A stretch of DNA of 64,000 nucleotides, from NCBI GenBank assembly GCA_032718475.1, contig JAUCBJ010000277.1:1-64000 (forward strand), read 5' to 3'. The position numbers and the translations under genes are program-made. The notes under the pieces are model-generated. The model did no database searches. It had not been told where the DNA came from and saw only the letters and a program-made list of their open reading frames with translations. Origin of the DNA: Nemertoderma westbladi (lineage: Eukaryota; Xenacoelomorpha; Nemertodermatida; Nemertodermatidae). This document shows, in pieces, positions 10,375 through 21,073 of this stretch (position 1 is its first letter; every line of letters begins with the position of its first letter).

Positions 10375-13300
10375 ATGTCTGACACCCAGCAAAACCTGTC
10401 AGACAGTCTAATCGATACAACCATCTGTGACACAGATAGGAGTGTGGAGCGATTAAGAAAGGGGTTCAGCTCACCTCCTACTGAAAGAAAGGTCATCCCT
10501 CCAGTAGTAGTATCAGACCCTAGGCTAATCCAACACCGTAGGTCTATCATCGGCACTCGGGCCCAAGTCAAACGGAACCAGGAAGCAGCTGTCCAACAGC
10601 AGCAACATCCTAGTCAAGAAACTTGTTCCCAGCGACCCGATAGCTCCAGTAGTTCGGATACTGTAGAGCTGACCCCCGAACGCGGAGTGCAGATGGCGGC
10701 TACAGCCTACTCGGATCCCCTTCTCACCCTTCCTGCCGCAGTACTAACTACTATATTCATTGTGGTGGAGGAACACCAAGTTGATTGGGCGAGAAGTAAG
10801 CGAGCGACCCAAGATAGTTATGCGGGATATGCCAGGGAAGAATTGATGTCTATTGTCGAGTCACAATGGAACTTTCCCGGACCCGGACTCCCGTTAGATT
10901 TGTCCGAAGCTACTTGGGAAGACATACACAGGATGGGAGTGACTAAAGATACGATGGATCCAGCTGTTTGGAAGAGGTTGGCAGCAGGATATGTGCAGGG
11001 ATTCTTCGGCTCCTTAGAGCGATTAGAAGAACAACTGTATGGACAACACCAAGGACCTCAAGAGCAGGAAGAGCTGCTATATCAAGTACGCGAAAGAACC
11101 CTACACATTAGACTAATCCTATCAGCCTTTGAGGAAACTTCCAAAAGAAGACAGGACACGTTGCTGCAAGTTGCTGTCAAGACTTGGTTCCAGCGGGTAG
11201 GTCTCAAAGTACAAGAAACGGCCCAGTGGAAATCCCAGCTGGCTGAGCGACCAACCTATGAAGAATCAACTGATGCCACCTTTTCTCAAGTGGAAAGCGA
11301 AGTGACCGCAGAGAGACAGCGAACGAGAGACGCCATAGACATCTATCTGTCAGACTATCAACGTTTCCTAGGTTATGAAGAGTTGAGGAGACGACTGGCT
11401 GGACTTCGCCCCAATAGTGAAGGAGCCAAGCTTGTGTTGGACTCAATCGATGAGGAAATGTTAGCTGCAAACCAAGCTAAATTTGATGAAAAACTCCGCC
11501 TCGCTAGAGTCCAAGAAGAACAAGTAAAGAAAAAACGGATAGAGGACCGAAAGGCAGCAGCAGTAGCAGCGGCAATGGCAGAAGCAGAAGTGGAAAGAAA
11601 GGCGGCAGCGGCAATGGCAGAAGCAGAAGCGAAAAGAAAGGCGGCAATGGCAGAAGCAGAAGCAGAAAGAAAGGCGGCAAAGGCAGTGGCAGAAGCAGAA
11701 CGGAGAGCGTCTGAGGAGACTACCCAACTGGAGTTGGAAAATCTGCAAGAGACGCAAGACTGCATAAATAAACAGTTAACTGCTAGTCAAATGCAGATGA
11801 TGAGTCGATCTACTCCCAAACGCCAAGGATACACATCATCGGAGGAAGGCGAGACCACCGATCCTGAAGGCGGAGGAAATAGATCTCGTCTAAGCAGGCG
11901 TAGAAAAACATCTCACCGTCACAAATTGCCTGATTTGCCCCCAGCGGTTAGAAGACAACTAGCTAGCACAGACTTAGGTAGTACAGAACCCACAGACCAA
12001 ATTATTAAGGTCAAAAGACTCCCTATGATAGTTGATGAGCCTGAAATAATTGGGCCTGTCGTTCCCAAAGCCACTCCTGTGCTAGAGACCCCTGTACTTC
12101 CAGAGCTTAACTCTAAATTCCCTCTACACAGTACTACACTGCCTGTACCCGGTAGAACAGTCCATGCGAATATCCCTGTCCTGGACACTGAGAGAGAAAT
12201 CAAAGATTTGTCTCCCGTCGTCCCGCGTCGGCCCGCTACAATGTTGGCGACTCCCGCTTCGGCGGTCGAGTGGGTAGAGGAGGGACGGCGGGGGATGAAT
12301 CTCCTGCTCGGACAGATGCAGGAGACTGTCCACCAATTTAAGGGAACAGTAAGGGAAAGCAGGTTAGAATTGCAAGAAGTGCAGCAAAGTATCGCGCTGG
12401 AACGCGACAAATTAGTCAATATACAAAAGGGTATACCAATACCCCCTGTAACATTGTGTCAACCTGTTAGGTCTAAAGTATTACATGCGCAAGGTGTGGA
12501 GCCTACACGCATCTATACTGCTAGTGAAGTAGAAACTCCTATAGCAAACCCTATTAAGGGTGATTATAAACCTGTTGTTAATGATATTCCCTATAGACTT
12601 GATAATAATCCGAGAAATTCATATGCCGATAATTCGATATTAAATAACACGATGGCCCAAGAAAGCTTTACGCGTCAGATGGCTAGAACAGAAGCCCGCC
12701 AAGCGGTTAAAGTGGGAGAGATCGTCAAATTCAATGGTGATGAGATGAAATGGTTACCTTTCAATGAATATTACAAAGATAGCATACAGAACTCTGTACT
12801 ATCTAACGGAGAGAAACTTAGATTCCTCATCAAGTGCTTGGAAGGACCTCCCAAGTTAATGGCGTTAAAGTTTATTGGACATCCAGATGGATTAAGACAA
12901 GTTTGGGACACATTAAACATCAGGTATGGTAACAAGGATAACATAGCTAAGTATTTGTATGCAAAATTAGTAGCCCCCCGAAACGTCCTTAGTAGCGGGA
13001 TTATAGAGTTTTCCGATGAGATTCAGGAGATCTGTAGACAATTGGACTGGTTAGGTAAGTCTCATGAATATCAGAGTTCCATGGTTATTGGAGCCGTAGT
13101 CTCTACTTTACCAAAGGGTGGAGTATGTACACGTTGGGACAAGAAAGTGTTGTATATGAATGAGCAGCAACGACGAAGCCCTACCATGGCTGATCTCATG
13201 TCCTTCTTAGATGGTGAAGTAAAACTACAACTCATCAAGCAGTCCAGAGAGAAAACATCGGAAAATAAGGTAAGTGAGAAACCCGTTTCTAGGAGAAGAG

Positions 13301-16300
13301 TAACACCAGTGTGTTACACTGACGACGGCGAAAGCCAAGCTTCTCAAGAAGAGGACAGCGGGAAAGACACTGACCGATTTTACTACGTTAACAAATCCTC
13401 AAAGGACGTAAGTAAATACAAGGCTCGAACCAAAGATAGGAGAGAACAGGTTGCTAAGACTCCTCCTCAGTCTCCTAACAGAATGCACGGAAGAAAGCCC
13501 GAAGAAAGAACGAGAGTGCATCACGTTACCCAAGGTAAAGTGAGTAACATCAAACCAAACTGTGCGCTGTGCGACGGGCCCCACCGTTTGAGTGCGTGTG
13601 CTGAATTTCTAAAGAAATCCCTTGTAGACAGACGTGCAGTCATGTGGGATAAGCGGTTATGCTATAATTGCCTCAGATCAGGACACCAACGGCGAACCTG
13701 TTACTCCGACGTAAAGTGTGCAAAGTGTGGCGCGAAACATCACATTTTGTTACACAGTGAGTTCGAACGAGACAACTCGAGTCAGGTAAGTGAGCCCGAA
13801 CTACATGTCCAATTCAGTGATGTAAATGACACTGATCAAGAGTCTGAGATGGAAGGATTCTATACTGACGAATTCTCCGACGCCAAAGAATCCTGTTACC
13901 TAATCAATACCGCGGTGTATCGAGCACTTACTTACGAAAAGGACACCGACAATGAGTTTCCCCCAACTACTTTTGCCAGACAACCATCTTGGAAAGCTCC
14001 AACTTCCAACGTAGGAATCAGAGAATTTCCTGTAGTGCAGGTAAGAGTTCATGGTCCTAACAAAAGTTACATAGTGAACGCCCTCCTTGACTCCGGCAGC
14101 ACAGGAACATTCATCGATCAAGAACTAGCCGAAGATATCTTTGCTGGACAACCCAAATTCCGGACTAAATTGAATATGTCAGGAATTATGCAGGTTTGGA
14201 AATCTACCCTAACGGCAGATTACTATGTAGGTGTGTTGTCCACCCCCCAGGATAAATTAGGAGCACAAGGTATAAGGTCGGTAAAAATGGTGGCTATAAA
14301 GAACTTCGCTACTACCCAAGCAGATCTTTATAATTGGGACGAGGATGAGAGCATCCAACAGCTTAAGATACCTCGATTCCAGACAGATTATCCTGGAGTG
14401 CAAATACTCATCGGCCAAAACGCGCATGAGGCGCTCGAAACATTGGAGAAACGGCCTGCTCAACCGCAGCCACTGCAAACCTATGCGGTAAGAACTAGAG
14501 TAGGTTGGTACTTTACTGGCCCGTCCCGCAGAACTCTCGAAGAGAGAATGCCACAAGAACGAATATACCAAGTAAACGATTGGGAAGTGGAGAGCAGTGA
14601 GGTGGACGAACTAACTGAGGGAACACCATACTCCTCAGATAATGACGACATCTACCAACTCTTCGATGAAGAGAACACAATCGACCTACTTACAGAAAAC
14701 AAAACTTGGAAAAACCAGGTGAACCTATGTCAACTGATTCGCCCATCGGGACCCATTGATTACAATGACGAGCTAAATGATGAGATAGAGCGCTACAACG
14801 CTAGAACTCGGGACGAACTCGCCGTACGATTCTTTACTCAAGAATTGGTAGAGCCCAATTCATACGATAAGGCCCTATCGATAGAAGAAGAAAGAGCCAA
14901 GCAAATCCAGGAAACAACTACACGTTTTTTAAAGGACCAAGGTAGATATGAAATCGGCCTACCATTTCGAAAACGAGAACCTAGATTTATAAATAACAGA
15001 CCCTTGGCAGAGAAAAGAATCGCTCAATTACATCGACGCCTTACGGCTAATGCTTCAGCTAAAGAAATGTACCAAACTCAGTTGAAGAAATTTATTACAA
15101 AGGGATACGCGGAGCGAGTACCGGAAGGAACACCAGTGACTGAGAGAACGTATTACTTAACACATCATTACGTTCCCAAACCCGGTAAACCCCATGAAGT
15201 ACGAGTCGTATTCGATGGCTCCGCTCTATATATGGGCCAATCCCTCAATTCCGAGTTGTTACCAGGACCCAACTTACTCCAATCTTTGTTGGGAATACTT
15301 TTAAGATTAAGACAATATTCCATCGCGTTCGCCTCCGATATAGAAGGAATGTTCTTACAAGTCAAGGCGCTGGATAGAGATAGAGACAGCCTGAGATTTC
15401 TGTGGTGGCCTGAAGGAGATCTCAACCAGAAACCGGTAGAGTACTGGATGACCATCCAGGCTTTTGGGATCATATCAAGCCCTTCCAACGCCTGCTCCGT
15501 GGTGCGGACCACTGCGAATGACAACCGAGACGCCTTCTCAAAAGAGGTGATAGACAACATCAAGCGTAATATATACATGGACGACAATTTAAGGTCCCTT
15601 CCATCAGTAGAAGAAGCCATTGATGTCGCGAAAGGAACGGTAGAGTGTTTGAAAAGAGGTGGATTTCGACTGACGAAATTCACCAGCAACTCCCGTGAGT
15701 TTCTGGAAGCGATACCGGTAGAAGACCGAGGAACGAAAGATCTAGACTTAATAAAGGACGATCTTCCAGAAACCAAGACGCTTGGCTTGAAGTGGGACAC
15801 TGAAAGAGATATCCTGTTTTTTCAGCTAAAACAGCGAGATAATCCAGTTCGGACCAAACGGATTTGTTTAAGTATCCTGAGCACTTATTTCGACCCATTG
15901 GGATTTATTAGCCCAGTTATATTGATTGCTCGGAGTTTAGTACAACAAATGTGGCTTGAAAACCACTCATGGGACGATCCACTTAAGGGAGAACTGTTAA
16001 AGAAGTGGATGAAATGGGAAGATTCTCTACCTGCCATCGAGAGCTTTGTAATTTCCCGTGCATATTTTGGTCATGTTCTTCCTACATATTCCTATCAACT
16101 CCATGTGTTTGGAGACGCCAGCGACATGGGAATAGGTATAGTAGCATATCTGCGAGTCGAAACTCCGGATGGAATCAAAGTCGCCTTGGTTACCTCTAAG
16201 GCATTGATTAACAACAAGTTAAAGGTTCCTCGAGCGGAGTTAAAGGCGGCTTTATACGCTACAGCCATCGGCCGGAACGTAACAGAACAAATCGACTATC

Positions 16301-18459
16301 CACTGGAGAAAACTGTTTATTGGACCGACGCTTTACTCGTGTTGGAGTATCTAACCAATGAAGTCTGTCAGTTCAGCGTTTTTGTTACTAACAGGGTAGC
16401 TATTATTCTTAGTCGCACAAAGATAGATCAATGGAGACATTGCCCTGGTACGATTAATCCAGCCGATATCGCCTCCAGGGGAGCGACTCCACAGGAACTG
16501 ATAGATACTCCAGACTGGTTGGGTGGACCCGACTTCCTGAGTAAGGAAGAGGATGAATGGCCTCCTCACCTTACTACGGCGGAGATTAGACAAGCCAAGG
16601 GAGCGGAGAAAGTCAAACCTAAAACCCGGGCGAGTAAATCGAAGTTATTTAAACCGACTATCGATCTATCTGTATTACATACTTCCGGAAACGATGCTTC
16701 GGATCCACAATCCCTCGCCACAAATAAGTCTGTTGTGGAAATTAGAGATAGAGATTGGAAATCTGGAACACCAGACGTCTCGCAAGGAATCTCACCCATG
16801 CTGCAGAGAGCAATGCATCACTACAGTTCCTGGAATCGGCTCTGTAAAGCCGTCACATATTTAAGGCGATGTTTTCATCATCACTACTCCAGGACGAAGA
16901 CCATTAGTGATACCGCTCCATTGACATCTGCGCAAGTTCATGTTATTAAAAATTTACCCAAATATAAGACATCCGACCGGTTTCTAAAGGAAAAAATCAG
17001 TTACCAGGAGCATGAAGAAACCAATAAGCAGATACTGAGACTCCTGCAATGCTATGAGGATTCCGATAAGTATTTCCTGTTGTTGAGAAATCCGCAGATG
17101 CGCTTAAGGGATCGCTTCTCTAGCACAATGATAGATGGGTTAATACGTGTTGGAGGAAGGCTCACCAATGCGCCATTATCCTTTGACACTAAATTCCCCA
17201 TACTCATTAGAAATCTTGAAGTACAAATCAAGATGATTGTAGATGTTCACAGTAAACTTTATCATGCTGGTAGAGAACGAGTTCTTAGCGAAATTCGAAC
17301 TCGCTATTATTTTGATAAACCCCGTAGAGCTCTGAACCAAGTTCTTAGGAACTGCATACCCTGTAGGAAAGCATTCAGTAGGCCTTTAACACAGCGAGAG
17401 GCAGAATTACCTAGGGAACGAGTAAGCTTCTATGAACCACCTTTTACTAATACTGGTGTAGATTTATTTGGCCCTATTGAAGTATATCGTGCTAGGACTA
17501 TAGTCAAGAGATGGTGTGTCATCTTCGTATGCATGACTTGTAGAGCCATCCATCTCGATATGGTGAACGATCTATCTACCAACAGCTTCGTCTTAAGTTT
17601 ACGCCGACAGATCGCTCGCTTCGGGACTAGTAATACCATGAGATCGGATAAGGGAACGAACTTCATTGGTGCCAACAACGAAATCCAGGCTTACGTGAAG
17701 GACTGGAACCAAAGACAGGTGGACGATCAGCTAAGGATAACAGCGTCTAGCTGGACCTTCAACGCCGCCGACGCCCCTTGGTGGGGAGGAAGTTGGGAGA
17801 GATTAATTAGAAGTGTCAAGACCGCATTTCACTTTATAGTGCCATGCCGCGCGTATCTCACCGACGAACTTTTGCGGACGTTAATGGAGGAAATAGCTGC
17901 CTATCTCAACGAGAGACCGCTTATGCCAGTCTCATCGAGTCCCGATTCCCTGGAAGCGCTAACACCCGCGCACTTCCTACTGAAGAAACCTGTAGCCATG
18001 CTCCCACGATCGGAGATTACCGACGGAGACGAATACTGCCGTCGAACTTGGCAACTTATGCAGTTGCTATCCCGTCGTTTCGCTGACCATTTCGAGAAAC
18101 ATTATCTGCCCACGCTACAACTTCGAACTAAGTGGTTTGCGCAGCAAGAAAACGTCAGCGCCGGAGATATGGTGCTTATTGTAGATTCAGACCTCCCACG
18201 TAAACGGTGGCAGACAGGTCGTATCATCGAGACTCACATCTCGGATGATGGTTTAGTACGCTCGGTAGAACTCGTCGTCATGCGGCGTAACTTCAAGAAG
18301 CCAGGCATAATCTTTGAGACGCAACAACTCAACCGCCCAGTTGGTCGTTTATGTTTACTGGAAAGAGACAGAGAACTCTCCGGAAACTATGGAAGGCAAG
18401 ACACTCTTCCCATGACCACCTCCCTAATTCCTCAAACATCTAGGGACTCCCCAACGTGA
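10375..18459 (+). CDS. gag-pol: BEL/Pao Gag-Pol polyprotein, intact, 2,694 aa
   Basis: One uninterrupted frame from ATG 10375 (context AAACATGTC) to TGA 18457-18459. An N-terminal region is followed by an Ala/Glu/Lys/Arg coiled coil built of short repeats near residues 390-445, a DUF1759-like Gag segment near 775-870, Cys/His knuckles near 1063-1075 (C-x2-C-x3-H-x4-C), 1096-1109 (C-x2-C-x4-H-x4-C) and about 1116, and an aspartic protease with LLDSGST near 1239. RT follows at about 1600-1800 with YMDD near 1734, then RNase H near 1914, an HHCC integrase zinc domain near 2296-2340, a D-D-E core near 2362, 2424 and 2475, and a DUF5641-like C-terminus. It would supply capsid and all replication enzymes. 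Every catalytic motif looked for is present, with no internal stop. Confidence 0.95.
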   Translation: MSDTQQNLSDSLIDTTICDTDRSVERLRKGFSSPPTERKVIPPVVVSDPRLIQHRRSIIGTRAQVKRNQEAAVQQQQHPSQETCSQRPDSSSSSDTVELTPERGVQMAATAYSDPLLTLPAAVLTTIFIVVEEHQVDWARSKRATQDSYAGYAREELMSIVESQWNFPGPGLPLDLSEATWEDIHRMGVTKDTMDPAVWKRLAAGYVQGFFGSLERLEEQLYGQHQGPQEQEELLYQVRERTLHIRLILSAFEETSKRRQDTLLQVAVKTWFQRVGLKVQETAQWKSQLAERPTYEESTDATFSQVESEVTAERQRTRDAIDIYLSDYQRFLGYEELRRRLAGLRPNSEGAKLVLDSIDEEMLAANQAKFDEKLRLARVQEEQVKKKRIEDRKAAAVAAAMAEAEVERKAAAAMAEAEAKRKAAMAEAEAERKAAKAVAEAERRASEETTQLELENLQETQDCINKQLTASQMQMMSRSTPKRQGYTSSEEGETTDPEGGGNRSRLSRRRKTSHRHKLPDLPPAVRRQLASTDLGSTEPTDQIIKVKRLPMIVDEPEIIGPVVPKATPVLETPVLPELNSKFPLHSTTLPVPGRTVHANIPVLDTEREIKDLSPVVPRRPATMLATPASAVEWVEEGRRGMNLLLGQMQETVHQFKGTVRESRLELQEVQQSIALERDKLVNIQKGIPIPPVTLCQPVRSKVLHAQGVEPTRIYTASEVETPIANPIKGDYKPVVNDIPYRLDNNPRNSYADNSILNNTMAQESFTRQMARTEARQAVKVGEIVKFNGDEMKWLPFNEYYKDSIQNSVLSNGEKLRFLIKCLEGPPKLMALKFIGHPDGLRQVWDTLNIRYGNKDNIAKYLYAKLVAPRNVLSSGIIEFSDEIQEICRQLDWLGKSHEYQSSMVIGAVVSTLPKGGVCTRWDKKVLYMNEQQRRSPTMADLMSFLDGEVKLQLIKQSREKTSENKVSEKPVSRRRVTPVCYTDDGESQASQEEDSGKDTDRFYYVNKSSKDVSKYKARTKDRREQVAKTPPQSPNRMHGRKPEERTRVHHVTQGKVSNIKPNCALCDGPHRLSACAEFLKKSLVDRRAVMWDKRLCYNCLRSGHQRRTCYSDVKCAKCGAKHHILLHSEFERDNSSQVSEPELHVQFSDVNDTDQESEMEGFYTDEFSDAKESCYLINTAVYRALTYEKDTDNEFPPTTFARQPSWKAPTSNVGIREFPVVQVRVHGPNKSYIVNALLDSGSTGTFIDQELAEDIFAGQPKFRTKLNMSGIMQVWKSTLTADYYVGVLSTPQDKLGAQGIRSVKMVAIKNFATTQADLYNWDEDESIQQLKIPRFQTDYPGVQILIGQNAHEALETLEKRPAQPQPLQTYAVRTRVGWYFTGPSRRTLEERMPQERIYQVNDWEVESSEVDELTEGTPYSSDNDDIYQLFDEENTIDLLTENKTWKNQVNLCQLIRPSGPIDYNDELNDEIERYNARTRDELAVRFFTQELVEPNSYDKALSIEEERAKQIQETTTRFLKDQGRYEIGLPFRKREPRFINNRPLAEKRIAQLHRRLTANASAKEMYQTQLKKFITKGYAERVPEGTPVTERTYYLTHHYVPKPGKPHEVRVVFDGSALYMGQSLNSELLPGPNLLQSLLGILLRLRQYSIAFASDIEGMFLQVKALDRDRDSLRFLWWPEGDLNQKPVEYWMTIQAFGIISSPSNACSVVRTTANDNRDAFSKEVIDNIKRNIYMDDNLRSLPSVEEAIDVAKGTVECLKRGGFRLTKFTSNSREFLEAIPVEDRGTKDLDLIKDDLPETKTLGLKWDTERDILFFQLKQRDNPVRTKRICLSILSTYFDPLGFISPVILIARSLVQQMWLENHSWDDPLKGELLKKWMKWEDSLPAIESFVISRAYFGHVLPTYSYQLHVFGDASDMGIGIVAYLRVETPDGIKVALVTSKALINNKLKVPRAELKAALYATAIGRNVTEQIDYPLEKTVYWTDALLVLEYLTNEVCQFSVFVTNRVAIILSRTKIDQWRHCPGTINPADIASRGATPQELIDTPDWLGGPDFLSKEEDEWPPHLTTAEIRQAKGAEKVKPKTRASKSKLFKPTIDLSVLHTSGNDASDPQSLATNKSVVEIRDRDWKSGTPDVSQGISPMLQRAMHHYSSWNRLCKAVTYLRRCFHHHYSRTKTISDTAPLTSAQVHVIKNLPKYKTSDRFLKEKISYQEHEETNKQILRLLQCYEDSDKYFLLLRNPQMRLRDRFSSTMIDGLIRVGGRLTNAPLSFDTKFPILIRNLEVQIKMIVDVHSKLYHAGRERVLSEIRTRYYFDKPRRALNQVLRNCIPCRKAFSRPLTQREAELPRERVSFYEPPFTNTGVDLFGPIEVYRARTIVKRWCVIFVCMTCRAIHLDMVNDLSTNSFVLSLRRQIARFGTSNTMRSDKGTNFIGANNEIQAYVKDWNQRQVDDQLRITASSWTFNAADAPWWGGSWERLIRSVKTAFHFIVPCRAYLTDELLRTLMEEIAAYLNERPLMPVSSSPDSLEALTPAHFLLKKPVAMLPRSEITDGDEYCRRTWQLMQLLSRRFADHFEKHYLPTLQLRTKWFAQQENVSAGDMVLIVDSDLPRKRWQTGRIIETHISDDGLVRSVELVVMRRNFKKPGIIFETQQLNRPVGRLCLLERDRELSGNYGRQDTLPMTTSLIPQTSRDSPT

Positions 18460-20078
18460 TACGTCTGGAGTGGGCGCATGACTATATTATTTTATCTATT
18501 TTATTATATTTTATATGTGAACATTATTATGTACTTTATTATAATCGTTTTTATTCAATTTTATTTAGTAGAAGGTTATTTTAGATTATTTGGTAGATTA
18601 GTGCAATATATTAGTGTTTATTACGTAATTACATATATATAATATATATTTAGTGTGACGGCGAGAAATAATTTTTTCTCTTCCTTACTGTCTGTATCAT
18701 ATTATAAATACGTGACTACAGTAAGATGAAATGTCCGTACTTATTAAAGTACAATAAAGCCACTACTATATTCAAGTATTATTGGTAGGCAGAGTATTAG
18801 GAATGCAAAGTTCAGATCCTCATGTCTCGGCTAAACCAAGCTCTGGGTAGACCTTGGAAACGACTTGCCTCTTCACACTGACATTGCTTCGTGCGATATT
18901 GCTCTCATACCATATATAATAATACATATAGTAGCGTGATGTCCCTATAACAGTAGCGTAAAACGCAAATAAATCTGTTAAACCTTTTGACCATCTGTAA
19001 TTCTAGTCGATTAAGATATCGCGGCACCCACCGATATACTTGAAAGACAAATTCTAGAATCAGTGGTCAACGTCCCCAGACAAGTTCTGGAATAAATCGG
19101 TGCCCATCTTAAATATTAATTTAATATTTATTAAAATCTGTAAAATTCAGATCCTTTAAAATTTCTAGTCAATTAAGATATCGCAGCACTTACCGATACT
19201 CTTAAAAGACAATTTTACAGAATTAAGGATCCTAGGTCCCCAGACATGCTCTGGAATAAAATTGTGTCAATTTTACCATCAAATAATAAAATTCACGGGA
19301 ATAAATTTAAATTCATATCTTAAATGAATTTCATAAATTGTTATTTTGTGCAATTTATAACATTCCCAAAATTCCATTAATTAATAGATCATGGGAGCGG
19401 AGATTCATCCTATTGAGTGTATTAGAGTGCGAGAATCTCCAACATATAGTCAATAGCCGATAAAATTAATAAAATCATACATAAGGAGGATATTGACAAT
19501 TAAAGAATTACTATTAAATAGCATTCCAGATCTGTATGCATGAGAATTACCCTAATTCTACCGCTAGCTTTCCATAATGTCACCATAGCAACACCCACGC
19601 TAGAATTAGAAGCAAGTTAAAAGAACAATAGAAAGCTTGTCCCATTGCCTAGCATAGAGAATGCATAGCACACTGTTAGTATCCAAGGATACACAGTAAT
19701 AACGTGACATTCTGGAAGGCACTGACTAATGGACAAATGGCCTGTATGTGTACAATTGGTGACAGTTGTGTGGAATTTGTGCGTTTATAGGTGAATGTTA
19801 CTGCTAAAGTATGTTTACAGTAGCTAGTCGCAATTGTGAAAGTAGCCCAACTCTCCTATAGAAAGAACCTAAAGTGGATTCAAGCCTTTGGGACGGACAG
19901 TGGAGTGACTTGTGCCGGTTATCGTTGTCGTGCTGTTGCTACATGTTGGCGTAAACACCGCGACGACGGTACATCGGCGCTGAGAATCCCACTGTCCGGG
20001 GGCAAAGAAAGGTAGGCAGCGACGCCCGCTCGCCTAAACATAAACTCCTTATAATATTAATAAACCCAAATAGCAGAT
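18460..20078. other. Non-coding spacer between pol and the accessory ORFs
   Basis: AT-rich after 18,470, with no substantial ORF. It holds the duplicated hairpin module described separately. Near its end AAATAG/CAG at about 20065-20075 could be a splice acceptor just before ATG 20079, and AAAG/GTAGGC near 20010 could be a donor. Both are guesses from consensus only. Confidence 0.6.
18970..19260. repeat. Two copies of a 95-97-bp module with a conserved hairpin
   Basis: Copies at 19002-19096 and 19164-19260 share TCTAGTCRATTAAGATATCG, YACCGATA, AAAGACAA and GTCCCCAGACA..TCTGGAATAAA. Each has the stem CCAGA/TCTGG (19076-19080 with 19086-19090; 19240-19244 with 19250-19254) around a different five-base loop. 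About 30 bases upstream are also similar. Confidence 0.8.
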
Positions 20079-20510
20079 ATGACGGAGTTGATAGAAGATG
20101 ATCTTGGTATCAGGGAGCGATATACTCTACCTTTGCAAGCATTTGAGGATAGCTTGATACGCGGTGAAGCCGATCCAACCATTACGGAGGACGATGGTCG
20201 TTATATCGAACCGCCGATGTCCCAAGAGCAACTTACGCGTGAATTGGACTATCGAAAATTCACCGCTCGCTATACGCATCGTAATGGTACGTATATGGAC
20301 TTCTTAACTACCAGCCATCCTATCGACTTGCATGATACGGACGATGTAGACACCGAAAGGGAAATGGTTCTATTTAAATATCATACCCAGCGGAGTCGTA
20401 ACGATAAACCGAGAATAGAACACGAAAATTCTATTCGTAACAGACTGGAAAGAGAAAACGTTGAAGAACCGGATAAACGCATCGACTTCAACGACTACCT
20501 AGAATTTTGA
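20079..20510 (+). CDS. BEL accessory ORF A, unknown function, 143 aa
   Basis: Starts at ATG 20079 and ends at TGA 20508-20510. The product is acidic and charged (Asp/Glu/Arg/Tyr-rich), with no signal peptide, membrane segment or motif that I recognise. It lies 1.6 kb beyond pol in the position where an env or other 3' gene would sit. Its stop overlaps the start of the next open frame within TTGA. It may be expressed from a spliced RNA, or A, B and C may be one original frame broken by two indels. The base composition matches the pol end of the element. Confidence 0.55.
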   Translation: MTELIEDDLGIRERYTLPLQAFEDSLIRGEADPTITEDDGRYIEPPMSQEQLTRELDYRKFTARYTHRNGTYMDFLTTSHPIDLHDTDDVDTEREMVLFKYHTQRSRNDKPRIEHENSIRNRLERENVEEPDKRIDFNDYLEF

Positions 20511-21073
20511 GAGAAACCTATCTCAACATCGCCAGTCAGCAGAACCTAAAGACTCGATATCCTCAAGGTATACATCATGACCCTATGGTAGAACTCAAAC
20601 GGCTCTATTTCACTATGATGTATCTTACCACCGATCGTCCACTACCTGTTATCCTGGATAGTTTTGAACAAATGGAAGAATATTGCAAAACTGGAGAACG
20701 ATCACCCGCGTTTCCTCTACAGGACGTACGTCTTTGGTATTATTGTGACGAATGCCCTAGACCCAACCAACAAACTGAAAGACATAAACATCCGCGGAGA
20801 CGTTGCGCTAAACACAGTTTTACGCGTTATACTTGCGGGAGTTTCGAGCGAAACCTGTTCGACGTATCACCTACGATCGCTCGTCTTAAACGATCACTAA
20901 ATAAACCCATGATCAGAGTTCCGGAATACTCGGTCAGGCCTCCTCATTCCCCAGTGAGACCTCAAACTCTTAATCCTAACAGTATCACTGATCCTCCCGA
21001 ACTATATTCGCTGTTCCTATTTCCACGAAAAACCGGCGATGGAAATTTATTGTGCATATTGCAGACTCAATAA
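20507..21073 (+). CDS. BEL accessory ORF B, unknown function, about 188 codons
   Basis: The frame opens at 20507 (TTG, overlapping the ORF A stop) and ends at 21073. No ATG lies near its beginning, so it is more likely reached by frameshift from ORF A, by reinitiation, or by being the continuation of a once single gene. It contains a Cys/His cluster near 20750-20850 (C-x2-C, then H-x-H, Cys, His and Cys in a basic context) that could bind zinc. The C-terminal part is Pro/Arg-rich. No family is recognised. Confidence 0.45.
   Translation: MRETYLNIASQQNLKTRYPQGIHHDPMVELKRLYFTMMYLTTDRPLPVILDSFEQMEEYCKTGERSPAFPLQDVRLWYYCDECPRPNQQTERHKHPRRRCAKHSFTRYTCGSFERNLFDVSPTIARLKRSLNKPMIRVPEYSVRPPHSPVRPQTLNPNSITDPPELYSLFLFPRKTGDGNLLCILQTQ

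Noticed and set aside
11373-11765. Minus-strand Ser/Ala/Phe or Cys/Phe-rich ORFs opposite the Gag coiled coil
   Set aside because: Antisense of the Ala-Glu-Lys repeat; composition is a reflection of the repeat.
15168-15800. 210-codon minus-strand ORF opposite the BEL RT
   Set aside because: Antisense of conserved RT coding; no independent features.
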